This document shows positions 26,912-38,962 of a stretch of DNA of 64,000 nt, in pieces. Source of the stretch: Paenirhodobacter populi (GTDB lineage Bacteria; Pseudomonadota; Alphaproteobacteria; Rhodobacterales; Rhodobacteraceae); contig NZ_SAUZ01000008.1 in assembly GCF_004022215.1 (NCBI RefSeq), forward strand, positions 62,001 to 126,000, in the 5' to 3' direction. Within the stretch, counting starts at the first letter, position 1. The number at the start of each line of letters is the position of its first letter. The position numbers and the translations under genes were made by a program. Below the pieces are notes generated by a model that saw nothing but the letters and a program-made list of their open reading frames with translations, was not told where the DNA came from and did not search any database.

Positions 26912-28081
26912 TTATTGCTGGGCGCGCCGCGCGAGAATGTCGGATATCTCGCCCTGCGGCCGCGATCGTGTCAGCGCCAGCAGGAATCCCAGCGTGATGC
27001 CCGAGGCGATGACCGACGATCCGCCATAGCTGACGAAGGGCAGCGTCATCCCCTTGGCCGGCAGCAGACGCACCGCCACGCCCATGTTGATCAGCGCCTG
27101 CACGCCGAAGGTGCAGGCCAGCCCCGCCCCCGCCAGCCGGGTGAACGGGTCGCGTTCGCGCATCAGCCGCAACAGCGAGCGCGTCACGATCAGGGCGTAA
27201 AGCGCGATGATCGCCATCACCAGCAAAAGGCCGTATTCCTCGGCCGCCACGGCGATGATGAAGTCGGTATGCGCGTCGGGCAGCGACCATTTCACCGTCC
27301 CCTCACCCACGCCGACGCCAAAGAAGCCGCCCTCCTGAATGGCGTTCGTCGCGTAGCCGATCTGCGTGCGCGGATCGATTTCCGACGACAGGAAGCCATT
27401 GATCCGGCGGGCAAAGTGGTCCGAGGTGTTGTAGGCAAAGAAGCCGCCGGCCGCGGTGATCCCCGCCACGCAGGCCAGCAGGAAGATCGGCGCACCGCCG
27501 ATGAAATACATCACCATCCAGGAAAACAGCACCAGCGAGGCCTGACCGAAGTCCGGCTGCATCGCCAGCAGCGTGACGATGATCCCCGCGAGGATGAAGG
27601 AATAGAGCCGCCCGGGCGGCCCCGCCACCTCATGCGCCGCGGCGATGAACCATGCGGCGATGATGACGAAGCCGGGTTTCAGGAACTCCGACGGCTGGAA
27701 CGACGCGAAACCGAGCGAGAACCACCGCACCGCGCCCTTGCCGAAATCCGTGCCGAAGACCGGCAGGGCCAGCAGCGCGGCGAAGGCGAAGAAGAAGCCG
27801 ATCACCCCGATGCGCCGCACCTTGACCGGGCTCAGCATCGACAGGCCCAGCATCACGATCAGCGCGGTGACCCCGAAGAAGGCCTGCCGCTTGACGTAGT
27901 AGAAGGGTTCGAGGTTGTTCTTTTCCGCCAGCGGCACCGAGGCCGCAAGCCCCAGCAGCATCCCGACCCCGAACAGGATCAGAATCGCCGAAAGCGCCCA
28001 TTTGTCGATCGTCCGCCACCAACGGGGGAGGACCGGTTCACCCGCCTTTACAGGCGCGGTGCCGAACACCATTTCTGTCAT
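26912..28081 (-). CDS. ftsW: Septal peptidoglycan polymerase FtsW (SEDS family)
   Basis: FtsW (389 aa) polymerises septal glycan with FtsI. Around ten membrane helices are visible. SEDS motifs include FQPSEFLKPGFVI, the acidic loop around KWSLPDAHTDFIIAVAAEE and LPFVSYGGSSV near the end. The upstream neighbour on the same strand, murD, is separated by the oppositely oriented ldh gene, so ftsW-murG-murC-DUF2484 must be read from a promoter in 28082-28320. Confidence 0.96.
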   Translation of the reverse strand: MTEMVFGTAPVKAGEPVLPRWWRTIDKWALSAILILFGVGMLLGLAASVPLAEKNNLEPFYYVKRQAFFGVTALIVMLGLSMLSPVKVRRIGVIGFFFAFAALLALPVFGTDFGKGAVRWFSLGFASFQPSEFLKPGFVIIAAWFIAAAHEVAGPPGRLYSFILAGIIVTLLAMQPDFGQASLVLFSWMVMYFIGGAPIFLLACVAGITAAGGFFAYNTSDHFARRINGFLSSEIDPRTQIGYATNAIQEGGFFGVGVGEGTVKWSLPDAHTDFIIAVAAEEYGLLLVMAIIALYALIVTRSLLRLMRERDPFTRLAGAGLACTFGVQALINMGVAVRLLPAKGMTLPFVSYGGSSVIASGITLGFLLALTRSRPQGEISDILARRAQQ

Positions 28082-29250
<1,169 letters not shown>

Positions 29251-29251
29251 C

Positions 29252-30655
29252 TCAGTCCGGCAGCGCCACGACCAGTTCGGCGAAATGATCGCCGCGCTTC
29301 TCGAAGCTCTTGTACTGGTCGAAACTCGCCGCCGCGGGGGCCAGCAGGACGGTATCGCCCGGCTCGGCGTCCTCGGCCGCGCGCCGCACCGCGCGCTCCA
29401 TCGTCTCGCAGATCTCATGGTCCAGCCCGTCGAGTTCCAGCGCGAAATCCCGCCCCGAATGGCCGATGAAATAGGCCTTGCGCACATGGCCCAGATGCGG
29501 CTGAAGCGACTTGACCCCGCCTTCCTTGCCCAGCCCCCCGGCGATCCAGCGGATGTTGGAAAACGCCTCCAGCGCCTTTTCCGCGCTGTCGACATTGGTG
29601 GCCTTGGAATCGTTGACGTAACGCACACCGCGCTTGACAGCGATGGTCTGCGAACGGTGCGGCAGCCCCTTGAAGCTGTGGAACGCCTCCTCGATCACCT
29701 TCGGCGCGATGCCCAGACTGCGGCACGCCGCATAAGCCGCGCAGGCGTTCTGGTGATTGTGCGCGCCCGGCAGCCCGGCGATGTCGCGCAGGTCGATCGA
29801 GCCCACCTGCCGCCCCTTGCGCCATTCCGCCAGAAAGCCCTTGCGCGCAAAGACCGACCAGCCGAAATCGCCCAGCTTCTTTGCCGAAGAAATGCGGATC
29901 ACCCGGTCATCCTCGCGCGAGGTGGCGATCTGGTTCGCCAGAAAGACGCCTTCCTTTTCGTCGACGCCGATCACCGCACGATCCGGCCCGCCCTCGACGA
30001 ACAGCCGCCGCTTCGCCGCGAAATAGCCCCCCAGCCCCGCATGCCGGTCGAAATGATCGGGCGAGAGGTTGGTGAAAACGGCGATATCCGGCGTCAGCGC
30101 CCGGGCAAGGTCGGTCTGGTAGCTCGACAGTTCCAGCACGACGACCTCGCCATCCTGCGCGGGCTCGATGTCCAGAACGCCGCGCCCGATGTTGCCCGCC
30201 ATCTGCGTCGGCCGCCCGGCATGGTCGAGGATGTGATGGATCAGCGCCGTGGTCGTGGACTTGCCGTTCGATCCGGTGACGCAGACGGTGCGCGGCGTGG
30301 TGGTGAAATCGTCCCAGCCCGCCGTCGCCCAGGACCGGAAGAACAGCCCGATGTCGTTGTCGACCGGGATCCCCTGCTCCATCGCGGCGGCAATGACACG
30401 GTTCGGCTGCGGATAAAGATGCGGAATCCCCGGCGAGGTGATCAGCGCCGCCACCCCGTGAAAGGCCCCCTCGCGCGTCAGGTCGTGGCAGGTCCAGCCC
30501 GCCGCCTCGGCCCGCGCGCGCGCCTCCGGGCTGTCGTCCCACAAAAGCGGCTCCGCCCCGCCGGCCCGCAATGCCGCAGCCGTCGCCAGCCCCGACCGGC
30601 CAAGCCCCAGAACAGCCACCTTGTGGCCCTTGTATCCCTGAACCGGAATCATCAT
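29252..30655 (-). CDS. murD: UDP-N-acetylmuramoyl-L-alanine--D-glutamate ligase
   Basis: MurD (467 aa) adds D-Glu to UDP-MurNAc-L-Ala. ATP-binding [15 protein letters not shown] (about residue 120-134) and the N-terminal [15 protein letters not shown] are typical. LSPDHFDRH and [13 protein letters not shown] are further family segments. Two ATGs start the protein (MMIPVQG). It is separated from mraY by 202 bases containing two repeat copies, and its 3' end meets ldh with a single base between stops. Confidence 0.97.
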   Translation of the reverse strand: MMIPVQGYKGHKVAVLGLGRSGLATAAALRAGGAEPLLWDDSPEARARAEAAGWTCHDLTREGAFHGVAALITSPGIPHLYPQPNRVIAAAMEQGIPVDNDIGLFFRSWATAGWDDFTTTPRTVCVTGSNGKSTTTALIHHILDHAGRPTQMAGNIGRGVLDIEPAQDGEVVVLELSSYQTDLARALTPDIAVFTNLSPDHFDRHAGLGGYFAAKRRLFVEGGPDRAVIGVDEKEGVFLANQIATSREDDRVIRISSAKKLGDFGWSVFARKGFLAEWRKGRQVGSIDLRDIAGLPGAHNHQNACAAYAACRSLGIAPKVIEEAFHSFKGLPHRSQTIAVKRGVRYVNDSKATNVDSAEKALEAFSNIRWIAGGLGKEGGVKSLQPHLGHVRKAYFIGHSGRDFALELDGLDHEICETMERAVRRAAEDAEPGDTVLLAPAAASFDQYKSFEKRGDHFAELVVALPD

Positions 30656-30671
30656 GCCCCCACGTCGCAGG

Positions 30672-30720
30672 CAGGGGTTTCACACCCCCGCACCCCCGTG
30701 GGATATTTCAGGAAGAATGA
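30672..30720 (-). repeat. Dispersed intergenic repeat, partial copy E
   Basis: Reverse-oriented and lacking the terminal GGGGGC hairpin: CACCCCCGTGGGATATTTCA followed by GGAAGAATGAA. It lies back to back with copy F, 30 bases away. Confidence 0.6.
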
Positions 30721-30750
30721 AGGGAAAAGGGAATTCCGCCCCCTTCCTGC

Positions 30751-30829
30751 TTTCATCTTTCCAGAAATATCCTCGGGGGGTGAATTTCGTTCGGCACGAA
30801 CGAAAGAGGGGGGCAGAAGGCCCCCCTGC
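30751..30829 (+). repeat. Dispersed intergenic hairpin repeat, copy F
   Basis: TTTCATCTTTCCAGAAATAT, CCTCGGGGGGTGA, hairpin TTTCGTTCG-GCA-CGAACGAAA, then the terminal hairpin GGGGGGC-AGAA-GGCCCCCC. It lies between mraY and murD, so transcripts of the dcw operon must read through it. Confidence 0.75.
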
Positions 30830-30857
30830 TACGGCGCCGCGAAAGCGGCGCAAATTC

Positions 30858-31940
30858 TCAGCGGATCTTCAGCGTCGCCAGACCGATCAGCGCCAGCACG
30901 AGGGAGATGATCCAGAACCGGATCACGATCTGCGCCTCGCCCCAGCCCTTCTTCTCGAAATGGTGGTGGATCGGCGCCATCAGGAAAACGCGCTTGCCGG
31001 TCTTCTTGAAATAGGCGACCTGGATGATGACCGACAGGGCCTCGACCACGAAAAGGCCGCCGACGATCGCCAGCACCAGTTCGTGCTTGGTGCAGACGGC
31101 GATCGCCCCGATCGCGCCGCCAAGCGCGAGCGACCCGGTATCGCCCATGAACACCGCCGCCGGCGGCGCGTTGTACCACAGGAAGCCCAGCCCCCCGCCG
31201 ATCAGCGCCGAACAGAAGACCAGCAGTTCCCCGGTGCCGGGCACGAAATGCACGCCCAGATATTGGGTGAAGTCGGCGCGCCCCACAACATAGGCGATCG
31301 CCCCCAGCGTCGCCGCCGCGATCATCACCGGCATGATCGCCAACCCGTCAAGCCCGTCGGTCAGGTTGACCGCATTCGCCGCCCCCACGATCACCAGCAT
31401 GGCGAAGGGGATGAACACGATGCCCAGATTGATCAGCGCGTCCTTGAACACCGGCAGCGCCAGCTGGAACCGCAGGTCCGCCGGATGCACCCAGGCCGCC
31501 GCCGCCGCCGCCAGCGCCGCAAGAACCAGCCCGAGGATCAGCCGCGTGCGCGAGCTGACGCCCTTGACGTTCTGCTTGGTCACCTTGGCATAGTCGTCGG
31601 CGAAACCGATCAGCGCATAGCCATAGGTAACGCCCATCACGATCCAGATATAGGGATTGTCGAGCCGCGCCCACAGCAGCGTCGACACCAAGAGCGCCGA
31701 GAGGATCAGCAGCCCCCCCATCGTCGGCGTGCCGACCTTCGACAGATGCGTCTGCGGCCCGTCCGAGCGGATCGGCTGGCCCTTGCCCTGCTTCCTGCGC
31801 AGCATGTCGATCAGCGGCCGCCCGAACAGGAAGCCAAAGATCAGCGCGGTGAAGAAGGCCGCCCCGGCGCGGAAGGTGATGTAGCGGAACAGGTTGAACA
31901 GGTCACCCCCGCTCGACAGGTTGGCCAGCCAGTACAGCAT
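30858..31940 (-). CDS. mraY: Phospho-N-acetylmuramoyl-pentapeptide-transferase
   Basis: MraY (360 aa) moves phospho-MurNAc-pentapeptide onto undecaprenyl phosphate, giving lipid I. It has about ten membrane helices. Catalytic motifs include [13 protein letters not shown] (Asp pair), [14 protein letters not shown] and the C-terminal [11 protein letters not shown]. It starts 5 bases after murF. The order murF-mraY-murD is standard. Confidence 0.97.
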   Translation of the reverse strand: MLYWLANLSSGGDLFNLFRYITFRAGAAFFTALIFGFLFGRPLIDMLRRKQGKGQPIRSDGPQTHLSKVGTPTMGGLLILSALLVSTLLWARLDNPYIWIVMGVTYGYALIGFADDYAKVTKQNVKGVSSRTRLILGLVLAALAAAAAAWVHPADLRFQLALPVFKDALINLGIVFIPFAMLVIVGAANAVNLTDGLDGLAIMPVMIAAATLGAIAYVVGRADFTQYLGVHFVPGTGELLVFCSALIGGGLGFLWYNAPPAAVFMGDTGSLALGGAIGAIAVCTKHELVLAIVGGLFVVEALSVIIQVAYFKKTGKRVFLMAPIHHHFEKKGWGEAQIVIRFWIISLVLALIGLATLKIR

Positions 31941-31945
31941 TACTC

Positions 31946-33388
31946 TTATCCCCTGAAAATCTCGGCGGCGCCGGGTTGGCGCAGTTTGCGCAAGGCGTCA
32001 ACCACAAGGCTCACCTTTGAGCTTTTGGATCCCTTGACCAGCACCACATCCCCCGCGTCGATCAGATGGGGGGCGCGGGCCGCCAGTTCCTGCGCGGTCG
32101 GATACCAGTCGCCCCGCTTTTCCTGCGGCAATGCCTCCCACAGGTCGCGCATCAGCGGCCCGGCGCAATGCACGACATCGATCACCCGCATCGCCGGATG
32201 CGCCGCGATCTGCGCATGAAGCGCATGTTCCTCGGGGCCGAGTTCCAGCATGTCGCCCAGAAACGCCACCCGGCGCCCACGCATCACCCGCCCCACGCCG
32301 TCGCGCGGCTTCGCCCCCGCCAGCACGTCGAGCGCCGCGCCAAGCGAGGCCGGATTGGCGTTGAACGCATCGTCGAACAGATCGAAGCTCTGCCCCTCGT
32401 CCAGAATGTCCATGAAGATCCGCTCGCGCGAGCCGCGCCCCCGCGGCGGCGACCAGTTCGCCAGATCCATCACCGCGACGGCGGGATCGACGCCAAGCGC
32501 CTCGACCAGCGCGATCACCCCAAGGCCGTTCATCGCGAAATGCCGTCCCGGCGTCATCACCTTGTAGATGAAGGGTTTTCCCCCGTGGCGGGCCTGCACG
32601 ATGGTGGCATCGCCCTCGATCTGGACCTTGGTCAACCGGTAATCGGCGCCGCGCCCCGGCCCGAAGGTCACCACCCGGCCCGCGTGACGGCGCGCGGCAT
32701 ACAGAAGGATGCGGCTGACCTCCAGCCCCTGCGGCACGACCGCGATCCCGCCGGGTTCCAGCCCGTTGAAGATCGCCGCCTTTTCCCGCGCGATGCCGCG
32801 GATGTCGACGAAAGCCTCCAGATGCGCGGCGGCGACGGTGGTGATCATCGCCGCATGGGGCCGGGTCAGCCGGGTCAGGGGGTCGATCTCTCCGGGGTGG
32901 TTCATGCCGATCTCGATCACCGCGAAATCGGTATCGACCGGCATCCGCGCCAGCGTGATCGGCACGCCCCAGTGGTTGTTGAAGCTCGCCTCAGCCGCAT
33001 GGACCCTGCCCTGATGCGACAGGACGGCGCGCAGCATTTCCTTGGTCGAGGTCTTGCCGACCGATCCCGTCACCGCGATCACCCGCGCCTTGGTCCGCGC
33101 CCGCCCGGCCCGGCCCAGATCCGTCAGCGCCGCCAGCACGTCGGGCACGATCAGCAGCGGGTCATCCTCGGAACAGCCCTCGGGGATGCGGCTGACCAGC
33201 GCCGCGGCGGCGCCCTTGCGCAGCGCCTCGGCCACGAAATCATGGCCGTCGCGCACATCCTTCAGCGCCACGAACAGATCGCCCGGACGGATCGAGCGCG
33301 TGTCGATCGAGATCCCCTCCACCCGGAACGGGCGGGTCACGCGGCCCGAAGTGGCAAGGGCCGCGTCGTCGGAGGTCCAGAGCGTCAT
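31946..33388 (-). CDS. murF: UDP-N-acetylmuramoyl-tripeptide--D-alanyl-D-alanine ligase
   Basis: MurF (480 aa) adds D-Ala-D-Ala to finish the stem pentapeptide. The start [11 protein letters not shown] at 33388 is chosen because it lies 10 bases after murE; the open frame extends further without support. Motifs are [30 protein letters not shown] (about residue 107-120) and [14 protein letters not shown]. Confidence 0.96.
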   Translation of the reverse strand: MTLWTSDDAALATSGRVTRPFRVEGISIDTRSIRPGDLFVALKDVRDGHDFVAEALRKGAAAALVSRIPEGCSEDDPLLIVPDVLAALTDLGRAGRARTKARVIAVTGSVGKTSTKEMLRAVLSHQGRVHAAEASFNNHWGVPITLARMPVDTDFAVIEIGMNHPGEIDPLTRLTRPHAAMITTVAAAHLEAFVDIRGIAREKAAIFNGLEPGGIAVVPQGLEVSRILLYAARRHAGRVVTFGPGRGADYRLTKVQIEGDATIVQARHGGKPFIYKVMTPGRHFAMNGLGVIALVEALGVDPAVAVMDLANWSPPRGRGSRERIFMDILDEGQSFDLFDDAFNANPASLGAALDVLAGAKPRDGVGRVMRGRRVAFLGDMLELGPEEHALHAQIAAHPAMRVIDVVHCAGPLMRDLWEALPQEKRGDWYPTAQELAARAPHLIDAGDVVLVKGSKSSKVSLVVDALRKLRQPGAAEIFRG

Positions 33389-33398
33389 GGTGTTTCCC

Positions 33399-34901
33399 TC
33401 AGATCTTGCCGTCGAGCGCGGCCACCGCGATCGACGCCTGTTCGGCATCGTCGAAAGGGAAGACGTCGGTGCCGATGACCTGCCCCTTTTCATGTCCCTT
33501 GCCCATGATCAGCAGCGCGTCGCCGGGCGCCAGCGCATCGACACCGCGCAGGATCGCCTCGGCGCGGTCGCCGACCTCCTGCGCCTCGGGGCCGGCGCCT
33601 TCCAGAACGGCGGCGCGGATCGCGGCGGGGTCCTCGGTGCGGGGGTTGTCGTCGGTGACGATGACCAGATCGGCGTGCTCCGCCGCCGCGCGCCCCATCA
33701 GCGGGCGCTTGCTGCGGTCGCGGTCGCCGCCTGCGCCGACGATGGCGACGATCCGGCCCAGAACATGCGGGCGCAGCGCGGTCAGCGCGGTTTTCACGGC
33801 ATCCGGCGTATGGGCGTAATCGACGAACACCGTCGCGCCGTTTTCGCGCGTCGCGGCCAGCTGCATCCGGCCGCGCACCGTCGTCAGCCGGTGCAGAACG
33901 CGAAAGACCTGCTCCGCCTCGGCCCCGCAGGCGATCACCAGCGCCGCCGCCGTCAGCACGTTCATCGCCTGAAAGCCGCCGATCAGCGGCAGCCGCACCA
34001 TATGGGCCTGCCCGCGCCACAGGAACCGCACATCCTGCCCCGAGGCGTCGAACCGCTGCCCCTGAAGGCGCATTTCGGTATCCGGATCATGGCCGATGCG
34101 GATCGCCCGCTGGCCGCGCGCCTCGACGTATTTGACCAGTTCCTGCCCCTTGGGATCATCGACATTGATGACCGCCGTGCCGTCGTCGGGCAGGACGCGG
34201 GTGAACAGCCCCGCCTTGGCGGCGAAATATTCCTCGAAGGTCGCGTGGTAATCGAGGTGGTCCTGCGTGAAATTGGTGAAGGCCGCCGCCGCAAGCTGCA
34301 CCCCGTCCAGACGCCGCTGCGCCAGCCCGTGGGAGGACGCCTCCATCGCCGCATGGTCGACCCCGGCCTTCGCCATCTCGGCCAGCAGGCGGTGCAGGGT
34401 GATCGGTTCGGGCGTGGTATGGGCGGAGGGCGCGGTGAAGCTGCCCTCGACCCCCGTGGTGCCGATATTCGCCGCCTCATAGCCCAGAAGCTGCCAGATC
34501 TGCCGGGTGAAGGTCGCGACCGAGGTCTTGCCGTTGGTGCCGGTCACCGCCACCATCGTCTTCGGCTGCATGCCGAACCACAGCGCCGCGGTATAGGCCA
34601 GCGTCTGGCGCGGATCTTCCGTCACCACCAGAACGGCGCGTCCGGCCGGGCCGGTGGCCGAGGCCAGCAGGGGCTGCGCGATCTCGGCCCCCGCGCGGTC
34701 GGTCAGGATCGCCGCCGCCCCTTGTTCCAGCGCCGCGCCGACGAATTCCGCGCCATGCGCCTTGACCCCCGGCAATGCGGCGAACAGGTAGCCCTGCGCG
34801 ACCCGGCGCGAGTCGACCGCAAGGCCCGTCAGCGGCACATCGGCCCCGTATTGCGCGGTCAGCCCCAGCTCGCCGAGCGTTTTCGTCCCCGTGTCGCCCA
34901 T
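33399..34901 (-). CDS. murE: UDP-N-acetylmuramoyl-L-alanyl-D-glutamate--2,6-diaminopimelate ligase
   Basis: MurE (500 aa) adds the third residue of the stem peptide. VDSRRVAQGYLFAALPG, AVTGTNGKTSVATFTRQ and DYAHTPDAVK are family motifs. The late TDDNPRTEDP matches the DNPR motif that recognises meso-diaminopimelate. The ATG at 34901 follows GGGGG; 10 bases separate it from murF and 98 bases from ftsI. Confidence 0.97.
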   Translation of the reverse strand: MGDTGTKTLGELGLTAQYGADVPLTGLAVDSRRVAQGYLFAALPGVKAHGAEFVGAALEQGAAAILTDRAGAEIAQPLLASATGPAGRAVLVVTEDPRQTLAYTAALWFGMQPKTMVAVTGTNGKTSVATFTRQIWQLLGYEAANIGTTGVEGSFTAPSAHTTPEPITLHRLLAEMAKAGVDHAAMEASSHGLAQRRLDGVQLAAAAFTNFTQDHLDYHATFEEYFAAKAGLFTRVLPDDGTAVINVDDPKGQELVKYVEARGQRAIRIGHDPDTEMRLQGQRFDASGQDVRFLWRGQAHMVRLPLIGGFQAMNVLTAAALVIACGAEAEQVFRVLHRLTTVRGRMQLAATRENGATVFVDYAHTPDAVKTALTALRPHVLGRIVAIVGAGGDRDRSKRPLMGRAAAEHADLVIVTDDNPRTEDPAAIRAAVLEGAGPEAQEVGDRAEAILRGVDALAPGDALLIMGKGHEKGQVIGTDVFPFDDAEQASIAVAALDGKI

Positions 34902-34999
34902 CTCGTGCCCCCTGAATTCCGCCCGCATTTACGGGAATGTCGGAGGGCAGGTCAACGCAAGTCTGGCCCGCCCCCGGCGATCGGCGCCCTGCCGCGCCC

Positions 35000-36793
35000 C
35001 TAGTTCTTTTTCGCCGCGACAAGCTGGATCCCGTCGAGCGATTCCAGCTTCGTCGGATCCGGCCGCAGCCCCAGAAGCGGCGCGACGCGGCGGATCACCT
35101 CGGCGGCGACGGGCACGGCGGTCCAGCCGGCGGTGCGGCGATCCTCACCGGCGACGAAGGTGGACCCTTCGTCAAGGCTGAGGACCAGCACGTATTTCGG
35201 ATCGGTGACCGGGAAGGTGCCGGCGAAGGTCGCCATCACCTTGTCCTTGTAGTAGCCGCCGGTCGGCTTCACCTTGTCGGCGGAACCCGTCTTGCCCGCG
35301 ACCTGATAGCCCTTCACATCGGCGAAGGAGGCCGTGCCCCGCGACACCACCGCCCGCATCATCGCCAGCGCGCGTTTTGCCACCGCGGGCGACAGCACCT
35401 GTTCGCCCGGCTCGTGCTTCGGATCATGCACCAGCGTCGGCGTGACCTTGCGCCCGCCATTGGCGATCGTCGCATAGGCCGCCGCCAGATGCAGCGGCGA
35501 GGCCGACAGCCCGTGCCCGTAGCCGATGGTCATGGACGAGATCTCGGACCATTTCGCCGGCAGGATCGGGCGGCCCGTCGGCGCCTCGGCCAGTTCGACC
35601 GCAGTCGGCGCGAGGAAGCCCATCTTGCCCAGGAATTCCTTCTGCCGCTGCGGCCCGATCATCTGCACGATCCGCGCCGTGCCGATGTTCGAGGATTGCA
35701 CGATGATGTCCGTCACCGACAGCTGCGCGCCGTAATTGTGGAAATCGCGGATCTTGAAGCGGCCCCAGGTCATCGGCGATTGCGTCGGGATCATCGTCGT
35801 GGGCGAGACGAGGCCAAGTTCCAGCGCCTCGGCCACCGCGAAGATCTTGAAGGTCGAGCCAAGCTCATACACCCCCTGCACCGCGCGGTTGAACAGCGGG
35901 CTGTCCGAGGGATCGCCCTTGGTCAGCGGCTGCGGCCGGTCGTTCGGATCGAAATCGGGCAGCGAGGCCATGGCGATGATCTCGCCCGTATGCACATCCA
36001 TGATGATCGCCGTGGCGCCCTTGGCGTTCATCAGGCTCATGCCGCCGGACAGGATCTCCTCGACCGCCGACTGGATGGTCAGGTCGATCGACAGCTTCAG
36101 CGGCGCGCCGTTGTTGGCCGGATCGCGCAGCCAGCCGTCGAAGGCCTTTTCCACCCCCGCGGTGCCGATCACCTCGGCCGAATTCACGCCCTCCTGCCCG
36201 AAGCGCGCGCCGCCCAGCACATGCGAGGCGATCGCCCCGTTCGGATAAAGCCGCATCTCGCGCGGGCCGAACAGCAGGCCCGGATCACCGATGTCATGCA
36301 CCATCTGCATCTGCTCGGGGCTGATCTTCTTCTTGATCCAGACGAATTTGCGCCCGCCGGTGAAATCCTTGATGAGCCGCTCGTGGTTCAGATCGGGAAA
36401 GATCTTCACCAGCTTGTCGGCCACGCCCTTCGGGTCGATCATCATCGGCGGCTGCGCGTAAAGCGCATGGGTGACGAGGTTGGTGGCCAGCACCCGGTCT
36501 TCGCGGTCCACGATATCGGCGCGCTGCGCGAGGATCGCCGGGCCAAGCCCGTTGCCCTGCGGTTCCTGCGCCGGGGTGGCGGCGAGCGTCCCCATCCGCA
36601 GGCAGACGGTGACGAAGGCGGCAAGGAACACCAGCCCCATCAGGAACAGCCGCCCCTCGGCGGTCGAGCGCGCGGTTTCGCGCATCGCCTCGCCGCGCAG
36701 GCGGATGTTCTCGCGCTCGATCGCGTCGGGGTTCTCGCCCTTCTCGCGGGCCGAAAGGATACGCGCCAGCGGGCGCAGCGGGGTGCGGATCAT
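35000..36793 (-). CDS. ftsI: Division-specific transpeptidase FtsI (PBP3)
   Basis: FtsI (597 aa) crosslinks septal peptidoglycan with FtsW. A cytoplasmic N-terminus of about 50 residues precedes one membrane helix (LFLMGLVFLAAFVTVCLRM). A pedestal domain follows, then the transpeptidase with STFK (about residue 309), SSN (about 365) and KTG (about 498). The start overlaps the ftsL stop by ATGA. Confidence 0.97.
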   Translation of the reverse strand: MIRTPLRPLARILSAREKGENPDAIERENIRLRGEAMRETARSTAEGRLFLMGLVFLAAFVTVCLRMGTLAATPAQEPQGNGLGPAILAQRADIVDREDRVLATNLVTHALYAQPPMMIDPKGVADKLVKIFPDLNHERLIKDFTGGRKFVWIKKKISPEQMQMVHDIGDPGLLFGPREMRLYPNGAIASHVLGGARFGQEGVNSAEVIGTAGVEKAFDGWLRDPANNGAPLKLSIDLTIQSAVEEILSGGMSLMNAKGATAIIMDVHTGEIIAMASLPDFDPNDRPQPLTKGDPSDSPLFNRAVQGVYELGSTFKIFAVAEALELGLVSPTTMIPTQSPMTWGRFKIRDFHNYGAQLSVTDIIVQSSNIGTARIVQMIGPQRQKEFLGKMGFLAPTAVELAEAPTGRPILPAKWSEISSMTIGYGHGLSASPLHLAAAYATIANGGRKVTPTLVHDPKHEPGEQVLSPAVAKRALAMMRAVVSRGTASFADVKGYQVAGKTGSADKVKPTGGYYKDKVMATFAGTFPVTDPKYVLVLSLDEGSTFVAGEDRRTAGWTAVPVAAEVIRRVAPLLGLRPDPTKLESLDGIQLVAAKKN

Positions 36794-37182
36794 GGCAGGT
36801 CCTCCACCACTTCATGGGATACGGCAATCGTCTTGGCGCGGCCGGTATGGACGGGCACGTCAAGCCCGCCGACCAGCGGTTCATCCGGCATCGGCGGCGC
36901 GGGATAGGCCACCTGCGCGGCGGATCCGAACTGCTCGGGCGCCAGCGGCAGCAGGCCGAGCGAGGCGAAATTCAGGTTCACCAGCTCGCGCAGCCGGTCG
37001 GGCCGGTTCAGATAGGCCCATTCGGCGCGCAGCACGCCAAGGCCCTCCTGAAGCGAGGCGATCTCGTTCTTCATCCGGCGCATTTCCGATTGCCGGTCCT
37101 GCGTGGCGTAGTTCACGTGATAGGCCCAGAAGGCCAGCCCCATCACGCACAAGGCGGTTGCAAGATACAGGATCGTTTTCAT
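36790..37182 (-). CDS. ftsL: Cell division protein FtsL
   Basis: A small bitopic protein (130 aa) of the FtsQLB complex. One N-terminal membrane helix ([18 protein letters not shown]) is followed by a leucine-rich coiled-coil region ([25 protein letters not shown]) and [13 protein letters not shown], the conserved end of the periplasmic domain. Overlaps rsmH and ftsI at ATGA junctions. FtsL is poorly conserved; position makes the call firm. Confidence 0.92.
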   Translation of the reverse strand: MKTILYLATALCVMGLAFWAYHVNYATQDRQSEMRRMKNEIASLQEGLGVLRAEWAYLNRPDRLRELVNLNFASLGLLPLAPEQFGSAAQVAYPAPPMPDEPLVGGLDVPVHTGRAKTIAVSHEVVEDLP

Positions 37183-38177
37183 CGGCTTCGTCCGGTGTCA
37201 CTAACAAGGGCAGGCAGGCCGAGCGTCGCGCGGTCGGCGCGGCCCGCGGGGGCGTCGGTGCGGATCGCCACCCGCAGCAGCGCGGACCGCGCGCGGGGGT
37301 TTTCCGCCAGTTCGTCATCGTCGGGGCCGGTCGGCTTGCGGGTCAGCAGATCGAAGGCCGGGGCGACATGCGCCTGTTCGGGCGCATAGCGCGACCCGGA
37401 AGCGGCGCGGCCCGAGCGTTCCTGAAAGAACCTCTTCACCACCCGGTCTTCGAGCGAATGGAAGGTCACGACCGCCAGCTTGCCGCCCGGCTTCAGCGCG
37501 CGCTCGGCGGCCTCCAGCCCGGCGATGAGCTGGCCGAATTCGTCGTTCACCGCGATCCGCAACGCCTGAAAGCTGCGCGTCGCCGGATGGCTCTGCCCCG
37601 GTTTCGGGCGCGGCAGGCAACGTTCGACCACCTGCACCAGCTGGCGCGTCGTTTCAAACGGCGCGATGGCGCGGGCCGCGACGATGGCACGCGCGATCCG
37701 GCGGGAGGCGCGTTCCTCGCCGTAATGATAGAGGATGTCGGCGATCTCGCCCTCGGACGCATGGTTGACGATGTCGGCGGCCGACGGCCCGTCTTGCGAC
37801 ATGCGCATGTCGAGCGGCCCGTCCTTCATGAAGGAAAAGCCGCGCTCCGCCTGATCGAGCTGCATCGACGATACGCCAAGGTCCAGCACGACGCCGTCAA
37901 GCCCGTCGGGCGCGATCTCGCGCGCATAATCGTCAAGTTCCGAAAACGTCCCCTCGACCAGTTCCAGCCGGTCGCCGTAGTCGCCCCGCCAGCCCGCGGC
38001 CATGTCGAAGACCAGCGGATCGCGGTCGACACCGATGACCTTTTCCGCCCCCGCCGCCAGCAGGCCGCGCGCATAGCCGCCCGCGCCGAAGGTCCCGTCC
38101 AGCCAGACCCCCGAGACAGGTGCGACCGCCTTGAGGAGCGGCCGCAGCAAAACCGGAATGTGCGGCGCCCCGCTCAT
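37179..38177 (-). CDS. rsmH: 16S rRNA (cytosine1402-N4)-methyltransferase
   Basis: RsmH/MraW (332 aa) methylates C1402 of 16S rRNA in the decoding centre. It has the SAM-binding [15 protein letters not shown] near the N-terminus, [13 protein letters not shown] and the late [15 protein letters not shown]. Overlaps mraZ and ftsL by four bases each, so the mraZ-rsmH-ftsL-ftsI block is translationally coupled. Confidence 0.97.
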   Translation of the reverse strand: MSGAPHIPVLLRPLLKAVAPVSGVWLDGTFGAGGYARGLLAAGAEKVIGVDRDPLVFDMAAGWRGDYGDRLELVEGTFSELDDYAREIAPDGLDGVVLDLGVSSMQLDQAERGFSFMKDGPLDMRMSQDGPSAADIVNHASEGEIADILYHYGEERASRRIARAIVAARAIAPFETTRQLVQVVERCLPRPKPGQSHPATRSFQALRIAVNDEFGQLIAGLEAAERALKPGGKLAVVTFHSLEDRVVKRFFQERSGRAASGSRYAPEQAHVAPAFDLLTRKPTGPDDDELAENPRARSALLRVAIRTDAPAGRADRATLGLPALVSDTGRSR

Positions 38178-38680
38178 GCCCCCGCCCCCTTCGGCGGCAG
38201 GTGGATCAGCGGGTCATATCCCTCGGGCCGGGTTTCGGCGCGCGCGGCGGCGATGGCCGCCTGTTCGTCGGCGTAGGTTTCCGGATCCCAGATCTTGAAC
38301 GAGGTCCCGGCCGAGGCGAAATAGGCCTCGCCCTTCAGGCCGATCTTCTCGCGCAGCTTCTGCGGCAGGACCAGACGCCCGTCGCCGTCGATGTCGGTCT
38401 GGTGCGACTGCGCATACATCAGTTCCTCGATCTCGGCGCGCTCGGCGGTGCCGCGCTGCATCGCGTCGATCTGATCGTCGATTTCATAGACCGCTTCCAT
38501 GGTGAAAACCTCGAGGTATTTCCGCTCGGGTCCGCCATAGACGATGAGGATGTTGGGACGGCTGCCGGTCTGCCAGTCGGGGTCGCCCGCCTCGATCACG
38601 CGGCGGAAGGAGGCCGGGATGGAAACGCGACCTTTCGCGTCCACCTTGAATGTTTCCGACCCTCTGAACCGCCGTGCCAA
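38174..38680 (-). CDS. mraZ: Transcriptional regulator MraZ
   Basis: MraZ (168 aa) is a DNA-binding protein with two SpoVT/AbrB-like repeats; in E. coli it represses its own dcw promoter. The first repeat contains [15 protein letters not shown], the second [16 protein letters not shown]. It starts with TTG preceded by GGGGAG at good spacing, an uncommon but well-placed start. First gene of the dcw cluster. A strong terminator-like hairpin and an 887-base control region lie upstream. Confidence 0.94.
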   Translation of the reverse strand: MARRFRGSETFKVDAKGRVSIPASFRRVIEAGDPDWQTGSRPNILIVYGGPERKYLEVFTMEAVYEIDDQIDAMQRGTAERAEIEELMYAQSHQTDIDGDGRLVLPQKLREKIGLKGEAYFASAGTSFKIWDPETYADEQAAIAAARAETRPEGYDPLIHLPPKGAGA

Positions 38681-38742
38681 GCCTGGCGCTCCCCTGTCCC
38701 GTTCCCCTGGTGATCCGGCGTCTTGGGGTGCCGGGGCCCTTT

Positions 38743-38786
38743 AAGGAAAACGGCGGATCGGGCTGCTGCCACTGCCCGATCCGCCG
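38743..38786 (-). terminator. Intrinsic terminator in the mraZ leader
   Basis: A perfect 13-bp stem CGGCGGATCGGGC (38751-38763) / GCCCGATCCGCCG (38774-38786) with a 10-nt loop, followed on the minus strand by TTTTCCTTAA. It lies 63 bases before the mraZ start, so it would stop most transcripts before the operon unless antitermination or read-through occurs. Confidence 0.82.
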
Positions 38787-38962
38787 CCCTCGTCCCATCA
38801 CTGGGTGTCCAGCTGCGCGCGCCACCTTGGGGATGCTGCTCGCTCGCGCGCCGGATCTCGTTTTCGTGAAGCGGGTGCCTGTATGAAACTGCTCTTCTCG
38901 CCGTGGGGTCTTGCTGCCCCGTTCCCGTCTTCTCGATGGGGAATTGATGCCACGGGCGCACA

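Noticed and set aside
34937-36907. 656-codon frame opposite ftsI
   Set aside because: Antisense artefact of GC-rich ftsI; ftsI contains all catalytic motifs.
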